Part shown: piece after piece, positions 15,779 through 24,498 of the stretch
Layout: each line of letters opens with the position of its first letter
How positions within the stretch are numbered: the stretch's first letter is position 1
Assembly: GCA_965220825.1 (NCBI GenBank)
Contig: OZ244839.1
Span: 2,542,001 to 2,606,000, forward strand
Direction of reading: 5' to 3'
From: G965220825 sp965220825
GTDB lineage: Bacteria > Pseudomonadota > Alphaproteobacteria > UBA828
DNA: 64,000 nt
Translations under genes and position numbers: made by a program
The notes under the pieces: generated by a model
Databases searched by the model: none
Told to the model about the DNA's origin: nothing
Seen by the model: only the letters and a program-made list of their open reading frames with translations

Positions 15779-15858
15779 ACGAGGACATAGAGGCCCCGGG
15801 GGCGGCCGGTGGATGCTACAATCCCGGCGCGGCGCAACGGTGACAGGGGGCTGCGCAG

Positions 15859-16422
15859 ATGAGTGCTCTGGTGGAAGTCGCGCCGCCACGCTTCGACGTC
15901 GCACTCTCCCTTGCCTATGCGGCGGCCGACAACATGGTGGGGCGTCCGATCTACCGGCGGGCCGCCTGCTACTTGCATCGCGACGCCGCGGCGCTGCTGG
16001 AACGTGCGATCGCGCTGGCCGCCGCCCAGGGCCTCAAGCTCAAGCTGTTCGACGGCTACCGCCCGGTGGAGGCGCAATGGGCGCTGTGGCGCCATTGCCC
16101 GGATCCGGCCTTCATCGCGGACCCGCGGCGCGGCTCGCCCCATTCGCGGGGTGTTGCGCTCGATCTCACCCTGGTGCGGGCCGAGACCGGGGAGGCGCTC
16201 GACATGGGTTCGGGCTTCGACGACCTCACGCCCCGCGCCTTTCATGGCAGTGCGGAGCCGCACATGGCGGCGCAGCGCAACCGCATGCTGCTTCTGGGGC
16301 TGATGGCGACGGCCGGATGGGACCACTACCGCAACGAGTGGTGGCACTATCAGCTCTTCGCGCCCCGGCGCTACCCCTTGCTGTGGGACAGCGCGGCCGG
16401 CACCGGGCTGATGGCGTCATGA
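15859..16422 (+). CDS. D-alanyl-D-alanine dipeptidase (VanX/DdpX family)
   Basis: Zinc peptidase that cleaves D-Ala-D-Ala, 187 residues. Family motifs are visible: KLFDGYRPVEAQWALW (substrate Arg), SPHSRGVALDLTLV (S-x-H-x6-D zinc ligands His and Asp) and the C-terminal RNEWWHYQLF (catalytic Glu and third zinc ligand His). There is no signal peptide, so it acts in the cytoplasm, as DdpX does when it recycles murein D-Ala-D-Ala. No vanHA genes are nearby, so vancomycin resistance is not implied. Its stop overlaps the start of the NodB deacetylase gene (ATGA), linking it to cell-wall metabolism. Confidence 0.92.
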   Translation: MSALVEVAPPRFDVALSLAYAAADNMVGRPIYRRAACYLHRDAAALLERAIALAAAQGLKLKLFDGYRPVEAQWALWRHCPDPAFIADPRRGSPHSRGVALDLTLVRAETGEALDMGSGFDDLTPRAFHGSAEPHMAAQRNRMLLLGLMATAGWDHYRNEWWHYQLFAPRRYPLLWDSAAGTGLMAS

Positions 16423-17468
16423 ACCGCCCGTCCGTCCTCCGCTGCGCGAAACGCGCGTTCGCGCTCCTCGCCGCCGCCGCCGCCCTCATGGTCCAGGCGG
16501 GCGCGAGCGCGGGCGTGTGGGCGGCGGAGTCGGCGGTCATCCTGCAATATCACCGCTTCGGTGAGGATCGGTACCCGTCGACCAGCGTTACCATCGCCCA
16601 GCTGGAGGCCCATATCGCCCATCTGAAGGCGGGCGATTATACGGTCCTGCCGGTGCCGGAGATCCTCGCCCGGATTCGGGAGGGCCGGCCCCTGCCCGAG
16701 CGCGCCGTCGGCATCACCATCGACGATGCGGCGCGCTCGGTCGTGGACGAAGCCTGGCCGCGTTTCCAGGAAGCGGGTTTCCCCTTCACGCTCTTCGTCT
16801 CCACCGATGCGGTGGATCAGGGTCATGCCGGGATCGCGAGCTGGGACGATATCCGCCGCCTCGCCCGCTCAGGCGTCGTCATCGGGAACCACGGCGCGTC
16901 CCATGAGCGCATGTGGCGGAAAGACGATGCAGCCAACCGGGCCGACCTGCTTCGTGCGAACCGGCGGTTCGAGGCCGAGCTCGGCGCCGTGCCCCGCCTC
17001 TTCGCCTATCCCTATGGCGAATGGGACCTTGCGGCCAAGGCACTGGTGGCGGAATTGGGCATCGATGCGGCTTTCGGCCAGCAATCGGGGGCGGTCGGGC
17101 GCGGGGCCGATTTCCTGAACCTCCCGCGCTTCCCGCTCAATGAGCGATATGGCGACATGCGGCGTTTCCGGCAGGCGGTGGACACGCTGCCGCTCGACAT
17201 ACGCGACCTTACGCCCGAAAACCCGATACTCGAGGAGAACCCGCCGGTCGTCCGGTTTACGGTACGGCCCCCGCCCGACGACCTGCGCGGCTTGGCTTGT
17301 TACCCTTCCAACGGCGCGGGGGTCTCGCTGGCGTTCGGCGCGGGCGGCGCGGTGGCGGTGCGTCTCGACGGGCCGTACCCGCCGGGGCGGGCGCGGCTCA
17401 ACTGTACGCTTCAGGCCGAGGGCGGGCGCTGGCGCTGGTTCGGCATCCAGTTCGTGGCGCCCGGCTGA
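16419..17468 (+). CDS. Secreted polysaccharide deacetylase (NodB-like)
   Basis: A 349-residue carbohydrate esterase family 4 protein. The start is ATG 16419, overlapping the upstream TGA. A signal peptide (RCAKRAFALLAAAAALMVQAG, cleaved near WAAES) is followed by VILQYHRFGED. The NodB motifs are GITIDDAARSV (catalytic and metal Asp), IGNHGASHERM (metal His pair) and FAYPYGEWD. The metal centre looks complete, so the enzyme should be active on acetylated polysaccharide or peptidoglycan. A beta-rich domain of about 90 residues follows the catalytic domain. Its last 58 bases overlap the 3' end of the convergent Bax-like gene. Confidence 0.9.
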   Translation: MNRPSVLRCAKRAFALLAAAAALMVQAGASAGVWAAESAVILQYHRFGEDRYPSTSVTIAQLEAHIAHLKAGDYTVLPVPEILARIREGRPLPERAVGITIDDAARSVVDEAWPRFQEAGFPFTLFVSTDAVDQGHAGIASWDDIRRLARSGVVIGNHGASHERMWRKDDAANRADLLRANRRFEAELGAVPRLFAYPYGEWDLAAKALVAELGIDAAFGQQSGAVGRGADFLNLPRFPLNERYGDMRRFRQAVDTLPLDIRDLTPENPILEENPPVVRFTVRPPPDDLRGLACYPSNGAGVSLAFGAGGAVAVRLDGPYPPGRARLNCTLQAEGGRWRWFGIQFVAPG

Positions 17469-18517
17469 CCGCCGCCGGGGGCCGACGCGGTCCGCGGAAC
17501 GCTCCGGAGCCGCACCCGGTCGAAATCGTCGAGACGGTTCTGCCGGACGATCTGGCGGATGGTCCGGATGTAGTCCGCGCCCCGTTCGGAATAGCGCCCG
17601 AGGCCCGCCACCAGCGCCTCGCCGCCGGCCGGCGCGCCGGCCCGGTGCAAGCGCTCCCGCAGACGGCGGAACTCGTCATAGGCGTAATGGACGTTCAGAT
17701 TGTGGATGTAGGAGCGCACCGCCGCCAGCAGGGTCTGGAAACTGCGCACGCGGCGACGCTCCCCGGCCTCGCTCCGTTCCGGCAGCATGCCGAGAGCCGG
17801 CTTGTAGGTGATCTGGCCGAAGAGCGCGTTGCCTTCAAGCGCGAAGCGCGAGGTTCCCCACCCGGATTCCACCGCGGCCTGTGCAAGCGCGAGGGAAGGC
17901 GGCACCGTATCGAGCCGACGGAAGAGTTCCACCCAATCGACGCTTTCCAGGGCGTAGCGCTCGGCGGTGGCGGCGAGCCACTTGCGCTCGGCCGCCGACA
18001 GCCGGCCGGCGGCCAGCATGTGCGCGTGCAGCCGCTCGAGGCGCGCGCGGTCGGCGGCGAGTTCTTCATTGACCCGCAAGACGAGGGGAAGGACGGTGCG
18101 AATGAAGAGGCTTTTCTTCGCCTCGACCGTGGGTACGGCCTCCAGGTCCTGTGGCAGCGCCTCCAGATAGACCCGCGGCACCTGTGCGCCGGCAGCGCGT
18201 ACGCGGGTGAGGTCGTAGGAGGCTCTGGCGAAGTGCGCGGAGAGGGCGGAGGCCGTCGACGGCGCGTCCATTTCCGACAGGACGCGGGCGGAGAGCAGCG
18301 GTATCGGCACCGGCGCCTCGTCCGTCCAGGCGGACGAGGCTGGTAGCGCCGCGAGCTGCAGGGTGGCGTCCGCCGGCCGAGTCGGCTCTTGCGCGTGCCG
18401 CCCGTCAGCCCACACGGCGGCCGCAAGGGTGCACGCCGCCAAGCCGCTGACGGCGGCTAGTACGGGCCTGACGCGGAGTCCGCGCACGCCGCCTGCATGT
18501 GGTGTCGAACGCTTCAT
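17411..18517 (-). CDS. Bax/FlgJ-like glucosaminidase
   Basis: Peptidoglycan N-acetylglucosaminidase of the GH73/Bax type, 368 residues. An N-terminal hydrophobic segment (RPVLAAVSGLAACTLAAAVWA) acts as signal or anchor. The catalytic domain lies in the second half: PPSLALAQAAVESGWGTSRFALEGNALFGQITY carries the conserved Glu in AVESGWG, followed by RRVRSFQTLLAAVRSYIHNLNVHYAYDEFR and GLGRYSERGADYIRTI. The enzyme should act in the periplasm. The 3' end is convergent with, and overlaps by 58 bases, the polysaccharide deacetylase gene, an unusual arrangement for two wall-acting enzymes. Confidence 0.88.
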   Translation of the reverse strand: MKRSTPHAGGVRGLRVRPVLAAVSGLAACTLAAAVWADGRHAQEPTRPADATLQLAALPASSAWTDEAPVPIPLLSARVLSEMDAPSTASALSAHFARASYDLTRVRAAGAQVPRVYLEALPQDLEAVPTVEAKKSLFIRTVLPLVLRVNEELAADRARLERLHAHMLAAGRLSAAERKWLAATAERYALESVDWVELFRRLDTVPPSLALAQAAVESGWGTSRFALEGNALFGQITYKPALGMLPERSEAGERRRVRSFQTLLAAVRSYIHNLNVHYAYDEFRRLRERLHRAGAPAGGEALVAGLGRYSERGADYIRTIRQIVRQNRLDDFDRVRLRSVPRTASAPGGGQPGATNWMPNQRQRPPSA

Positions 18518-18548
18518 CCCCTTCTAAGACCGAGACGGCGCTTTCGCG

Positions 18549-19109
18549 CTAGATCGGCCGCACCTCTACGACTTCGGGGATGTAATGCTTGAGCATGTTT
18601 TCGATGCCCATCTTCAGCGTCGCCGTCGAACTCGGACAGCCCTGGCAGGAGCCCTGGAGCTCGAGCATCACCACGCCGTTGCGAAAGCCGCGATAGGTGA
18701 TGTCTCCACCGTCCTGCGCCACTGCCGGGCGTACGCGCGTATCCAGCAACTCCTTGATTTGCGAAACGATTTCCGCGTCCGCCTCGTCCGCCGGCTCCTC
18801 GGCCTCCGCGCTTTCCCCGGCATCGCCGAGAAGAAGCGGCATGCCGGCCACGAAATGCTCCATGATCAGACCGAGGATCACGGGCTTCAGGAGCTGCCAG
18901 TCGGTGTCGTCGGACTTGGAGACCGAGACGAAATCGCTGCCGAAAAACACGCCCTCCACACCGTCCACCCGAAACAGGCGTTCGGCGAGCGGCGACCGCG
19001 CCGCCTGGTCCGCATCCGTGAAGTTTGCGGTCCCGGAGGCCATCACCGTCTCTCCCGGCAGGAACTTCAACGTTGCCGGGTTCGGCGTTCGCTCGGTCTG
19101 AATGAACAT
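18549..19109 (-). CDS. NfuA-type Fe-S scaffold/carrier (Nfu_N + NifU domains)
   Basis: Carries and transfers [4Fe-4S] clusters to client enzymes. The 186 residues comprise an Nfu N-terminal domain (MFIQTERTPNPATLKFLPG through FFGSDFVSVSK) and a C-terminal NifU domain with the cluster-binding pair in LQGSCQGCPSSTATLKMGIE. An acidic linker (GESAEAEEPADEADAE) separates them. The gene precedes the Bax-like gene on the same strand. Many Fe-S enzymes in the window could be clients (AOR, its ferredoxin, MtaB), which is only inference. Confidence 0.95.
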   Translation of the reverse strand: MFIQTERTPNPATLKFLPGETVMASGTANFTDADQAARSPLAERLFRVDGVEGVFFGSDFVSVSKSDDTDWQLLKPVILGLIMEHFVAGMPLLLGDAGESAEAEEPADEADAEIVSQIKELLDTRVRPAVAQDGGDITYRGFRNGVVMLELQGSCQGCPSSTATLKMGIENMLKHYIPEVVEVRPI

Positions 19110-19135
19110 CCTTCCCTACATCTCCATAACCGAAA

Positions 19136-19150
19136 CCCCCCAAAGGGGGG
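19136..19150. terminator. Short C6/G6 hairpin between the C26 amidase and nfu-like genes
   Basis: CCCCCC (19136-19141), AAA, GGGGGG (19145-19150) lies between the end of the minus-strand C26 amidase gene and the start of the Nfu-like gene. On the minus strand the sequence after the stem is TTTCGG, not a clear U-run, so it may be a weak terminator or attenuator only. Confidence 0.3.
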
Positions 19151-19238
19151 GACAGGCGGGATATAAGACCGGATACCGGCCGATTTCAACCCCGTTGTTT
19201 TCGAAACTTCGAGCCTCGATAAGATGCCGGTATCGCTT

Positions 19239-19958
19239 CTATGTGCGCTCGGCGCTTGCCTCGATCAGGGATTGAAAGAGGCGTCCGTCGCCTGGATCGA
19301 TCGCATATTCCGGATGCCACTGGACGCCGATGAACCAGCGATGGGCCGGGTCTTCGATGCCCTCGATCACGCCGTCGGGCGCACGGGCGTTGACGACAAG
19401 ACCGGGCGCCGGCGCATCGACCGCCTGGTGATGGGCACTGTTCACCTGCATGGTCTCGCCGCCGACGATGGCATGGAGCCGCGAGCCGGGGACGAGGGCG
19501 ACAGCGTGTCCCGGCTCGGTCCGGGGGTTGGGCTGCTCGTGGGCCAGCGCATGGGGGAGCGCGTCCGGAATATGCTGGATCAGGCCGCCGCCAAGCGCCA
19601 CGTTCATAAGCTGCTGGCCGCCGCAGATGCCGAAGGCGGGACGGCCCGCCCGGTGGGCGGCGCGGGTCAGCGCCAGCTCGAAGGCGGTGCGCCGGTCTTT
19701 CGTCTTGACCGTCGCATGGCGCTGGTCGGCGCCGAACAGCGCGGGATCGACGTCGAAGGCGCCGCCGGTGATTACCAACCCGTCCACCATCTCCAGATAG
19801 GCGTCGGCGAGCGCGGCATCGTGGGGCAGGGCGACGGGGATGCCGCCGGCTGCGGCGACCGCGTCGCAGTAGTTCTCGCGGATCGCATACCAGGGCTGTC
19901 CCGAATAGCCGCCGGGCGGCTCGGAATCGAGCGTCAGGCCGATCACGGGTCGGGTCAT
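19239..19958 (-). CDS. Class I glutamine amidotransferase-like hydrolase (peptidase C26, gamma-glutamyl-GABA hydrolase family)
   Basis: A 239-residue amidase related to PuuD, which frees GABA from gamma-glutamyl-GABA in putrescine breakdown. The catalytic Cys is in PAFGICGGQQLMNVALGG, and the His and Glu in GVQWHPEYAIDP; the ALPHDAALADAYLEMVDGLVITGGAFDVDP stretch is typical of the family. No other puu genes are nearby, so the precise substrate is uncertain. It reads toward the Nfu-like gene. Confidence 0.88.
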   Translation of the reverse strand: MTRPVIGLTLDSEPPGGYSGQPWYAIRENYCDAVAAAGGIPVALPHDAALADAYLEMVDGLVITGGAFDVDPALFGADQRHATVKTKDRRTAFELALTRAAHRAGRPAFGICGGQQLMNVALGGGLIQHIPDALPHALAHEQPNPRTEPGHAVALVPGSRLHAIVGGETMQVNSAHHQAVDAPAPGLVVNARAPDGVIEGIEDPAHRWFIGVQWHPEYAIDPGDGRLFQSLIEASAERT

Positions 19959-20105
19959 GGCGCGATCCTACGGTGCCCGGGCGCGTTAGGGAAAGACACG
20001 CAACCGGCCGAAAGTTGCGTGTAGCCGAGGGAGCCGTTCCATGGGCGCGCGGTGCGCAAGGCTATCGCTCCGCGGTACCGTCGCCTGAGGCGTTCGGGGG
20101 CGCCA

Positions 20106-23100
20106 TCACTCCGCGTCGTCGCCCTCCTCCTCGTCGAGCGTACGCAGGAGATCGTCGACGAACGTGCGGAGGTCCGGGTCGGGATCCTGCTCCTCGGCGG
20201 GTGGTTCCGCGTCCGGGGTTTCGTCCGCCGGCGCGGGGAGGTCGTCGTCGGCGCGGCCGACCCGTTCTTTCGGGACCGGCGCGTCCGTCCCCTCGGGGGC
20301 GGTCTCCGGCCGGGTTGTGCGACCATCGTCCACCGGCGGCACCTCCGGCTCCGCAGCGGGGGCTTCCGATACCGTGTCCCGACCGCCGTCCGAGGGCGGG
20401 GTATCGAATTCGTCCACGGCGCTATCCGGCTTCGCGTCGCGGCGGTCGTCCCCCGCCGCGGCGGCTTCCTGGGCGGCGGTGCGCTCCAGCCAGGCCTGCA
20501 TTTCGGCGATCCGGTAGCGCCGTTCGGGGCGGTCGATGGCGCCTTCGAGTATCAGGCCGGCGGGCGGCGCTTCCGGGTGGGCCGTGAGGCGGAACGTCGT
20601 ATCGAGGTCGATCCGCCATGCGGAGAGGTCGATTCTGCCATTCAGCGCCGCGGTCGCATCCTCCATCTCGATGGCGAGGGTATCGAAGCGCATGCCGCCG
20701 TCGGCCACGCGGAGCGTCCCGTCGAGCGCGCGGATGGGGGTCCGGCCGCTCGAGAGGGCGCCCGCCGCCACCGCCGCAAAGCCTCCGGCCGCCCCCGGCG
20801 CTTCGAGCGCCCGGCCGAGTTCCGCCAGATCCACGCCTTCGAGGGCACCGCCTTGGGTGACGACGGACACCTCGCCCCGCAGCGTGCGGATCATCGCCCG
20901 TTCGCTGGTGCCGTCCGTCGCGAGGCGGCCTTCGAGCGTCGCCCGGCCACCGAGGGCGGCGGCACCGGCGAGGCGCTCCATCGCCTGGGCCAGATCGAAA
21001 TCGGCGAGACGGAAGGCGAGTTCCGCCGCCCGCTCGGGATCGAGGCTGCCCTCCGCCTCCAGCCCTCCGCCGAAGAGCCGCCCCTCGAGCGTGCGAAGCG
21101 CGAGTGCGCCGTCCGCCACGGCGAGGTGGAGCCGGGCGTCCTCCAGACGGTCCTCTCCGAGGATCAGAGCCGGACTTTCGATCTTGAGGGAGGCGTCGAA
21201 CTGGCGCAGGAAGGCAAGGTCGAACGGCGTGTCCGACCATCGGCCGCGGCGCCGCGCCTCGCTGGTGCGTCGCGCCTCCCAGCCGGAAACGCCGGCCGCT
21301 GCGATGCCGGCGCCGATGATCCCGAGGTCGAAGGTCTCCGCATGCAGGTCCGCATCGAAGAAGAGCGGGTCCTGGCTCAAGAGGACCAAAATCTCCCCGG
21401 TCGCGCTACTTTCGCCGATCCGGGCTTCAATGCCTGAAATGTCCGCCGCCGCTTCGCCGCCCGCCACACGGCCACTGACATGCAGCGCACCCGGTGGAAG
21501 GGCGGTATGGGCGGCACCCGTCGCGCGCATGACGAAGGACGCGGCGTCCGGATGGCGCAGGTCGAACGCGCCGCTGTAGCTCGGTGCGCCGAACGGGTCC
21601 ATGAGCCTGCCGTTCAGCACCACGTCGAGGCCCGCCGCGCGCCCGTCGAGCGTTACGGTGAGCGTCTCGGCGTCGCCTTCGACAGCCCCTCCGAGGGAAA
21701 GAGCGCCGAGGCGGGCGACGGCCGCGTTCGGTGCGAGGCCGACAATACGCACGACCTCCGACATGTCGGGCAGACGGGCTTCGAAGTCGAGTGCTGCGCT
21801 GGGCGTGTCGGCCAGCGTCCCAACGGTGCCCCGAACCGCGAGGCGTGCACCCGCGGCATCTCCCACCGAAAGGTTGTGAAGCGTGAGCGTGCCGTTCTGG
21901 AGAAGGGCATGGGCGGCGAGGTCGTGCAGCGGGACGCCGTCGTGGATGAGTGTTGCGATCCTGAGCGCGATGTCGGCATCGAAGCGGTCCAACAGTGGCT
22001 GGCCTTCGCCGTTCTCGCCGCGCGCCGCGGGTTCCGCCGCCGCGCCGCCGCCCGTCGGTAGATAGGCGCCGACATTGATTCGGGTGGCCGAAAGGTCCGC
22101 CGCGATCCTCGGCCTCTCGTCCAAGGCCATGTCGAGCCGGCCCACGATATGCGTCGCGTCCACGGAGAGGTCGATGTTTGAGGCCACGAGCCGATCGGGC
22201 TCCAAAGCCAAATCGGCGCTGGCGGTGAAGCGGCGCAGCCGGTCGTGGGGGACGGCATCGAGATCGACGGCGAGCCAGGAGAGGACGGAGCGCAGATCGT
22301 CGGCGGTCATGTCGGCGACGCCGTCGAACCGCGGCCCCTCCATCCCCGCCGTCATCCGGCCGACCAGCGAGACGTCCGCGCCCGCCGGCAGGAGGGCGGA
22401 GGCCTGGCGTACCGCCACCACGCCGTCTTCCAGCTCGAGCAGTGCCCGCACCTGCCGGATCGCGTCGCCGCGATAGATCACGGCGTCGATGGCGAGGTCG
22501 AGCGACGCCGTGAGCCCCTGCGGGAGCGCTGCGACGGACGGCGCGTTTCCGGCGCCCGCCGCCGCATCTGCGGCCGCCTCTCCTTCCTCGGCGTCGAAGG
22601 CGGCGAGAAGCGCGTCGAGGTCGATCCGATTGACGGCGAGCGTCCCGTCCAGGGACGCGGGTGCGCCGTCCCGCCAGGAGATTTCACCGGTCGCCTGTCC
22701 GTCGCCCAGCCGCGCCTGGATGTCACGCGCCACGGTCGCCTCTTCGCTTGCGCGGATCTCGGCCCGAAGCGAGAACCCGCCGTCGAGCGAGGGCGGCGCA
22801 CCGTCCGGCGTGAAGCTGAAGGCGTCGAGCGCCGCGCGGAGGTCCGGCCCCTTGACGCGCAAGGTCCCTTCGAAGGTGGGCGTCGCCCTCGGGCGCCGCA
22901 GGATGCCTTCCATAATGGCGCTCCCGAGGCCGCTCGCCATGGCGAGCTCCAGGGAGGCCGGCAGTGCGCCGTCTTCGTCCAGCGCCCGCGTGATCAGGCG
23001 AAAGTCCACCGCGGCCCCCTGCAGGATGAAACGCCCCTCGCCGCGGAACGGCCCCTGCGGCGAGCGCGCGGTGAAATCGGCATCGATCCCCTCGATCCGC

Positions 23101-23600
23101 TCCAGAGGCCGCCCGCCGTGGGAGCGGAGAACCACCGCGCCGCCGGTCACGGCGACGGAATCGATGCGAACCGCCGCGCGCTTCTCTCCACGCTCTCCGC
23201 CGGTCTCGCCCGCCGCCGGTTCGAAGACCCAGTTGGGGCGCCCGTCGGCGAGGCGCTCCAGCTCCAGCACCGGCTCCACCAGGGCGATATGGGTGATCTC
23301 GATATCGCCGCCCATTAGCGGCCCCAGGGCCAGCGTGAGATCGGCAGAATCGATACGGGCCATTTCAGGCGCCGCGGCGCCCGGGAGGTTGGCGAGGCGC
23401 AGATCGGCGACGGTGAGCCGGGGTGTCGGCAGGAGCGCGATTGCAATATCGCCGTCGATATGGAGCGTGCGACCCGTGGCGGCCTCCACACGGGCCTCGA
23501 TTTCCGGCTTGAGCCGCTCCCAGTCCAGGAACGAGGGCGCGAGAAAGGCCGCCACAACCAGCAGCGCCAGAAAGGCAAGGAGGCCGTAGAGTATCTTCAC
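20106..23600 (-). CDS. AsmA-family envelope protein
   Basis: A 1164-residue protein of the AsmA group, which includes bridge-like proteins thought to influence lipid traffic to the outer membrane. It begins with one membrane helix (MKILYGLLAFLALLVVAAFLAPSFLDW) and the AsmA N-terminal signature (ERLKPEIEARVEAATGRTLHIDGDIAIALLPTPRLTVADLRL). Most of the rest is beta-strand repeats in the periplasm, with the AsmA C-terminal region around FGGGLEAEGSLDP and TLRGEVSVVTQGGALEGVDLAELGRAL. The last about 140 residues form a low-complexity, acidic, proline-rich tail ending DLLRTLDEEEGDDAE, which is unusual. It stands alone on the minus strand. Confidence 0.92.
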   Translation of the reverse strand: MKILYGLLAFLALLVVAAFLAPSFLDWERLKPEIEARVEAATGRTLHIDGDIAIALLPTPRLTVADLRLANLPGAAAPEMARIDSADLTLALGPLMGGDIEITHIALVEPVLELERLADGRPNWVFEPAAGETGGERGEKRAAVRIDSVAVTGGAVVLRSHGGRPLERIEGIDADFTARSPQGPFRGEGRFILQGAAVDFRLITRALDEDGALPASLELAMASGLGSAIMEGILRRPRATPTFEGTLRVKGPDLRAALDAFSFTPDGAPPSLDGGFSLRAEIRASEEATVARDIQARLGDGQATGEISWRDGAPASLDGTLAVNRIDLDALLAAFDAEEGEAAADAAAGAGNAPSVAALPQGLTASLDLAIDAVIYRGDAIRQVRALLELEDGVVAVRQASALLPAGADVSLVGRMTAGMEGPRFDGVADMTADDLRSVLSWLAVDLDAVPHDRLRRFTASADLALEPDRLVASNIDLSVDATHIVGRLDMALDERPRIAADLSATRINVGAYLPTGGGAAAEPAARGENGEGQPLLDRFDADIALRIATLIHDGVPLHDLAAHALLQNGTLTLHNLSVGDAAGARLAVRGTVGTLADTPSAALDFEARLPDMSEVVRIVGLAPNAAVARLGALSLGGAVEGDAETLTVTLDGRAAGLDVVLNGRLMDPFGAPSYSGAFDLRHPDAASFVMRATGAAHTALPPGALHVSGRVAGGEAAADISGIEARIGESSATGEILVLLSQDPLFFDADLHAETFDLGIIGAGIAAAGVSGWEARRTSEARRRGRWSDTPFDLAFLRQFDASLKIESPALILGEDRLEDARLHLAVADGALALRTLEGRLFGGGLEAEGSLDPERAAELAFRLADFDLAQAMERLAGAAALGGRATLEGRLATDGTSERAMIRTLRGEVSVVTQGGALEGVDLAELGRALEAPGAAGGFAAVAAGALSSGRTPIRALDGTLRVADGGMRFDTLAIEMEDATAALNGRIDLSAWRIDLDTTFRLTAHPEAPPAGLILEGAIDRPERRYRIAEMQAWLERTAAQEAAAAGDDRRDAKPDSAVDEFDTPPSDGGRDTVSEAPAAEPEVPPVDDGRTTRPETAPEGTDAPVPKERVGRADDDLPAPADETPDAEPPAEEQDPDPDLRTFVDDLLRTLDEEEGDDAE

Positions 23601-23770
23601 CGTGCGGCCTGCCCAGGTACGGAGCGGGCGCGAGCGGTGTCCGAACGACTCCGGTTAACGGCCCGATTCATTTCGGCTAGGCTTGCTCGTCGTTCGGTCG
23701 GGGCGGCCCGCAAGAGAAGGCAACGGCTTCCTTAGACCACGTTTGTCGGCAAACCGGAAGGCCCGCGGCA

Positions 23771-23986
23771 ATGGGCGATGTCGTCAACTTCAATCAAGCG
23801 CGGAAGAAGCGCGACAAGCGTTTGAAGAAGGAGCGCAGCGCCATGAAGTCCGCGCGGGCGGGGCGGACGAAGGCTGAGCGGGCGACGGCGCGGGCGGAGG
23901 CGGCCCGGGCGGATTCGTCGCTGGAAGGCAAATATCTCGAACGGCCCGCCGGTGGCCGCGATGCCGGCCCTCCCGAGGCGGGCTGA
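23771..23986 (+). CDS. DUF4169-family small basic protein
   Basis: A 71-residue, highly basic protein starting MGDVVNFNQARKKRDKRLKKE, with the family-typical NRxxFGRTKAER-like segment seen here as SARAGRTKAERATAR. Mostly helical and probably cytoplasmic; nucleic-acid binding is plausible from the charge but untested. The family is found almost only in Alphaproteobacteria (knowledge). It starts 18 bases before the thioesterase gene on the same strand. Confidence 0.85.
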   Translation: MGDVVNFNQARKKRDKRLKKERSAMKSARAGRTKAERATARAEAARADSSLEGKYLERPAGGRDAGPPEAG

Positions 23987-24009
23987 TCTCTCGAGAAGAA
24001 GCGGTGGAG

Positions 24010-24498
24010 ATGGCCGTCGATGCGCCCCTGCGCCTGCACCGCGAGTCCGTTCGTCCGGAGTGGATCGACTATAACGGCCACATGAACGTCGCCCACTACA
24101 TCGCCGTCGCCGACCGGGCGACCGACGCCTTCTTCGCCATGCTCGGCGTCGGACCGGACTATGTGGCCCGCTGCGGGAAATCGGTCTTCGCCATCGACAT
24201 GCGCACCGTCTATCTGCGCGAACTGACCGTTGGCAGCCCGGTCGTCGTTACGACGCAGCTGGTCGACAGCGACGGGAAGCGCGTTCACATCGCCCACAGG
24301 TTGGAGCATGAAACAGAGCGTTGGACGGCGGCCTGCTCCGAGTGGATCGGCATCCATGTCGATCTCGAGACCCGGCGATCGGCACCCTTTCCGGCGGCGG
24401 TACAGGCCCGGCTCGTCGCTATCGGGGAGGCCCATGGCTCGCTGTCCCGTCCGTCGGAACTCCAGCGGGGGTTCGGCCTTGATGCGCGCGCGGCGTAA
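24010..24498 (+). CDS. Hotdog-fold acyl-CoA thioesterase
   Basis: A 162-residue single-domain thioesterase of the 4-hydroxybenzoyl-CoA type. The active-site region is VRPEWIDYNGHMNVAHYIAVADRATDAFF, where the Asp-Tyr-Asn-Gly-His-Met-Asn motif provides the catalytic Asp. Close relatives with WIDYNGHMN act on betainyl- or dehydrocarnitinyl-CoA thioesters, so carnitine breakdown is a possibility, but no carnitine genes lie nearby. I chose the ATG at 24010; a GTG at 24004 is an alternative. Its stop lies inside the start of the pentapeptide gene. Confidence 0.87.
   Translation: MAVDAPLRLHRESVRPEWIDYNGHMNVAHYIAVADRATDAFFAMLGVGPDYVARCGKSVFAIDMRTVYLRELTVGSPVVVTTQLVDSDGKRVHIAHRLEHETERWTAACSEWIGIHVDLETRRSAPFPAAVQARLVAIGEAHGSLSRPSELQRGFGLDARAA

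Larger units (their letters stand above)
15473..15787 (+). mobile_element. Deletion derivative of the IS481 element with internal hairpin (copy 2)
   Basis: About 315 bp, opposite in orientation to the complete copy. It begins TGTGCACGTTCAGACAGG, the transposase-start side, and ends CCTGAACGAGGACA, the other terminus. Between them the first codons (start at 15569) lead straight into a long hairpin, then into the last about 30 transposase codons (from GTCAATACCATCAG) and the original stop. I see no target duplication: flanks are ATGCG and TAGAG. Together with two other copies this defines a non-autonomous, MITE-like family, and it fills most of the 460-base gap between tsaB and the VanX-like gene. 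Confidence 0.85.

Noticed and set aside
15859..16422. Vancomycin-resistance role for the VanX-like gene
   Set aside because: No vanH, vanA or two-component genes are nearby and the organism looks Gram-negative; murein D-Ala-D-Ala recycling is more likely.
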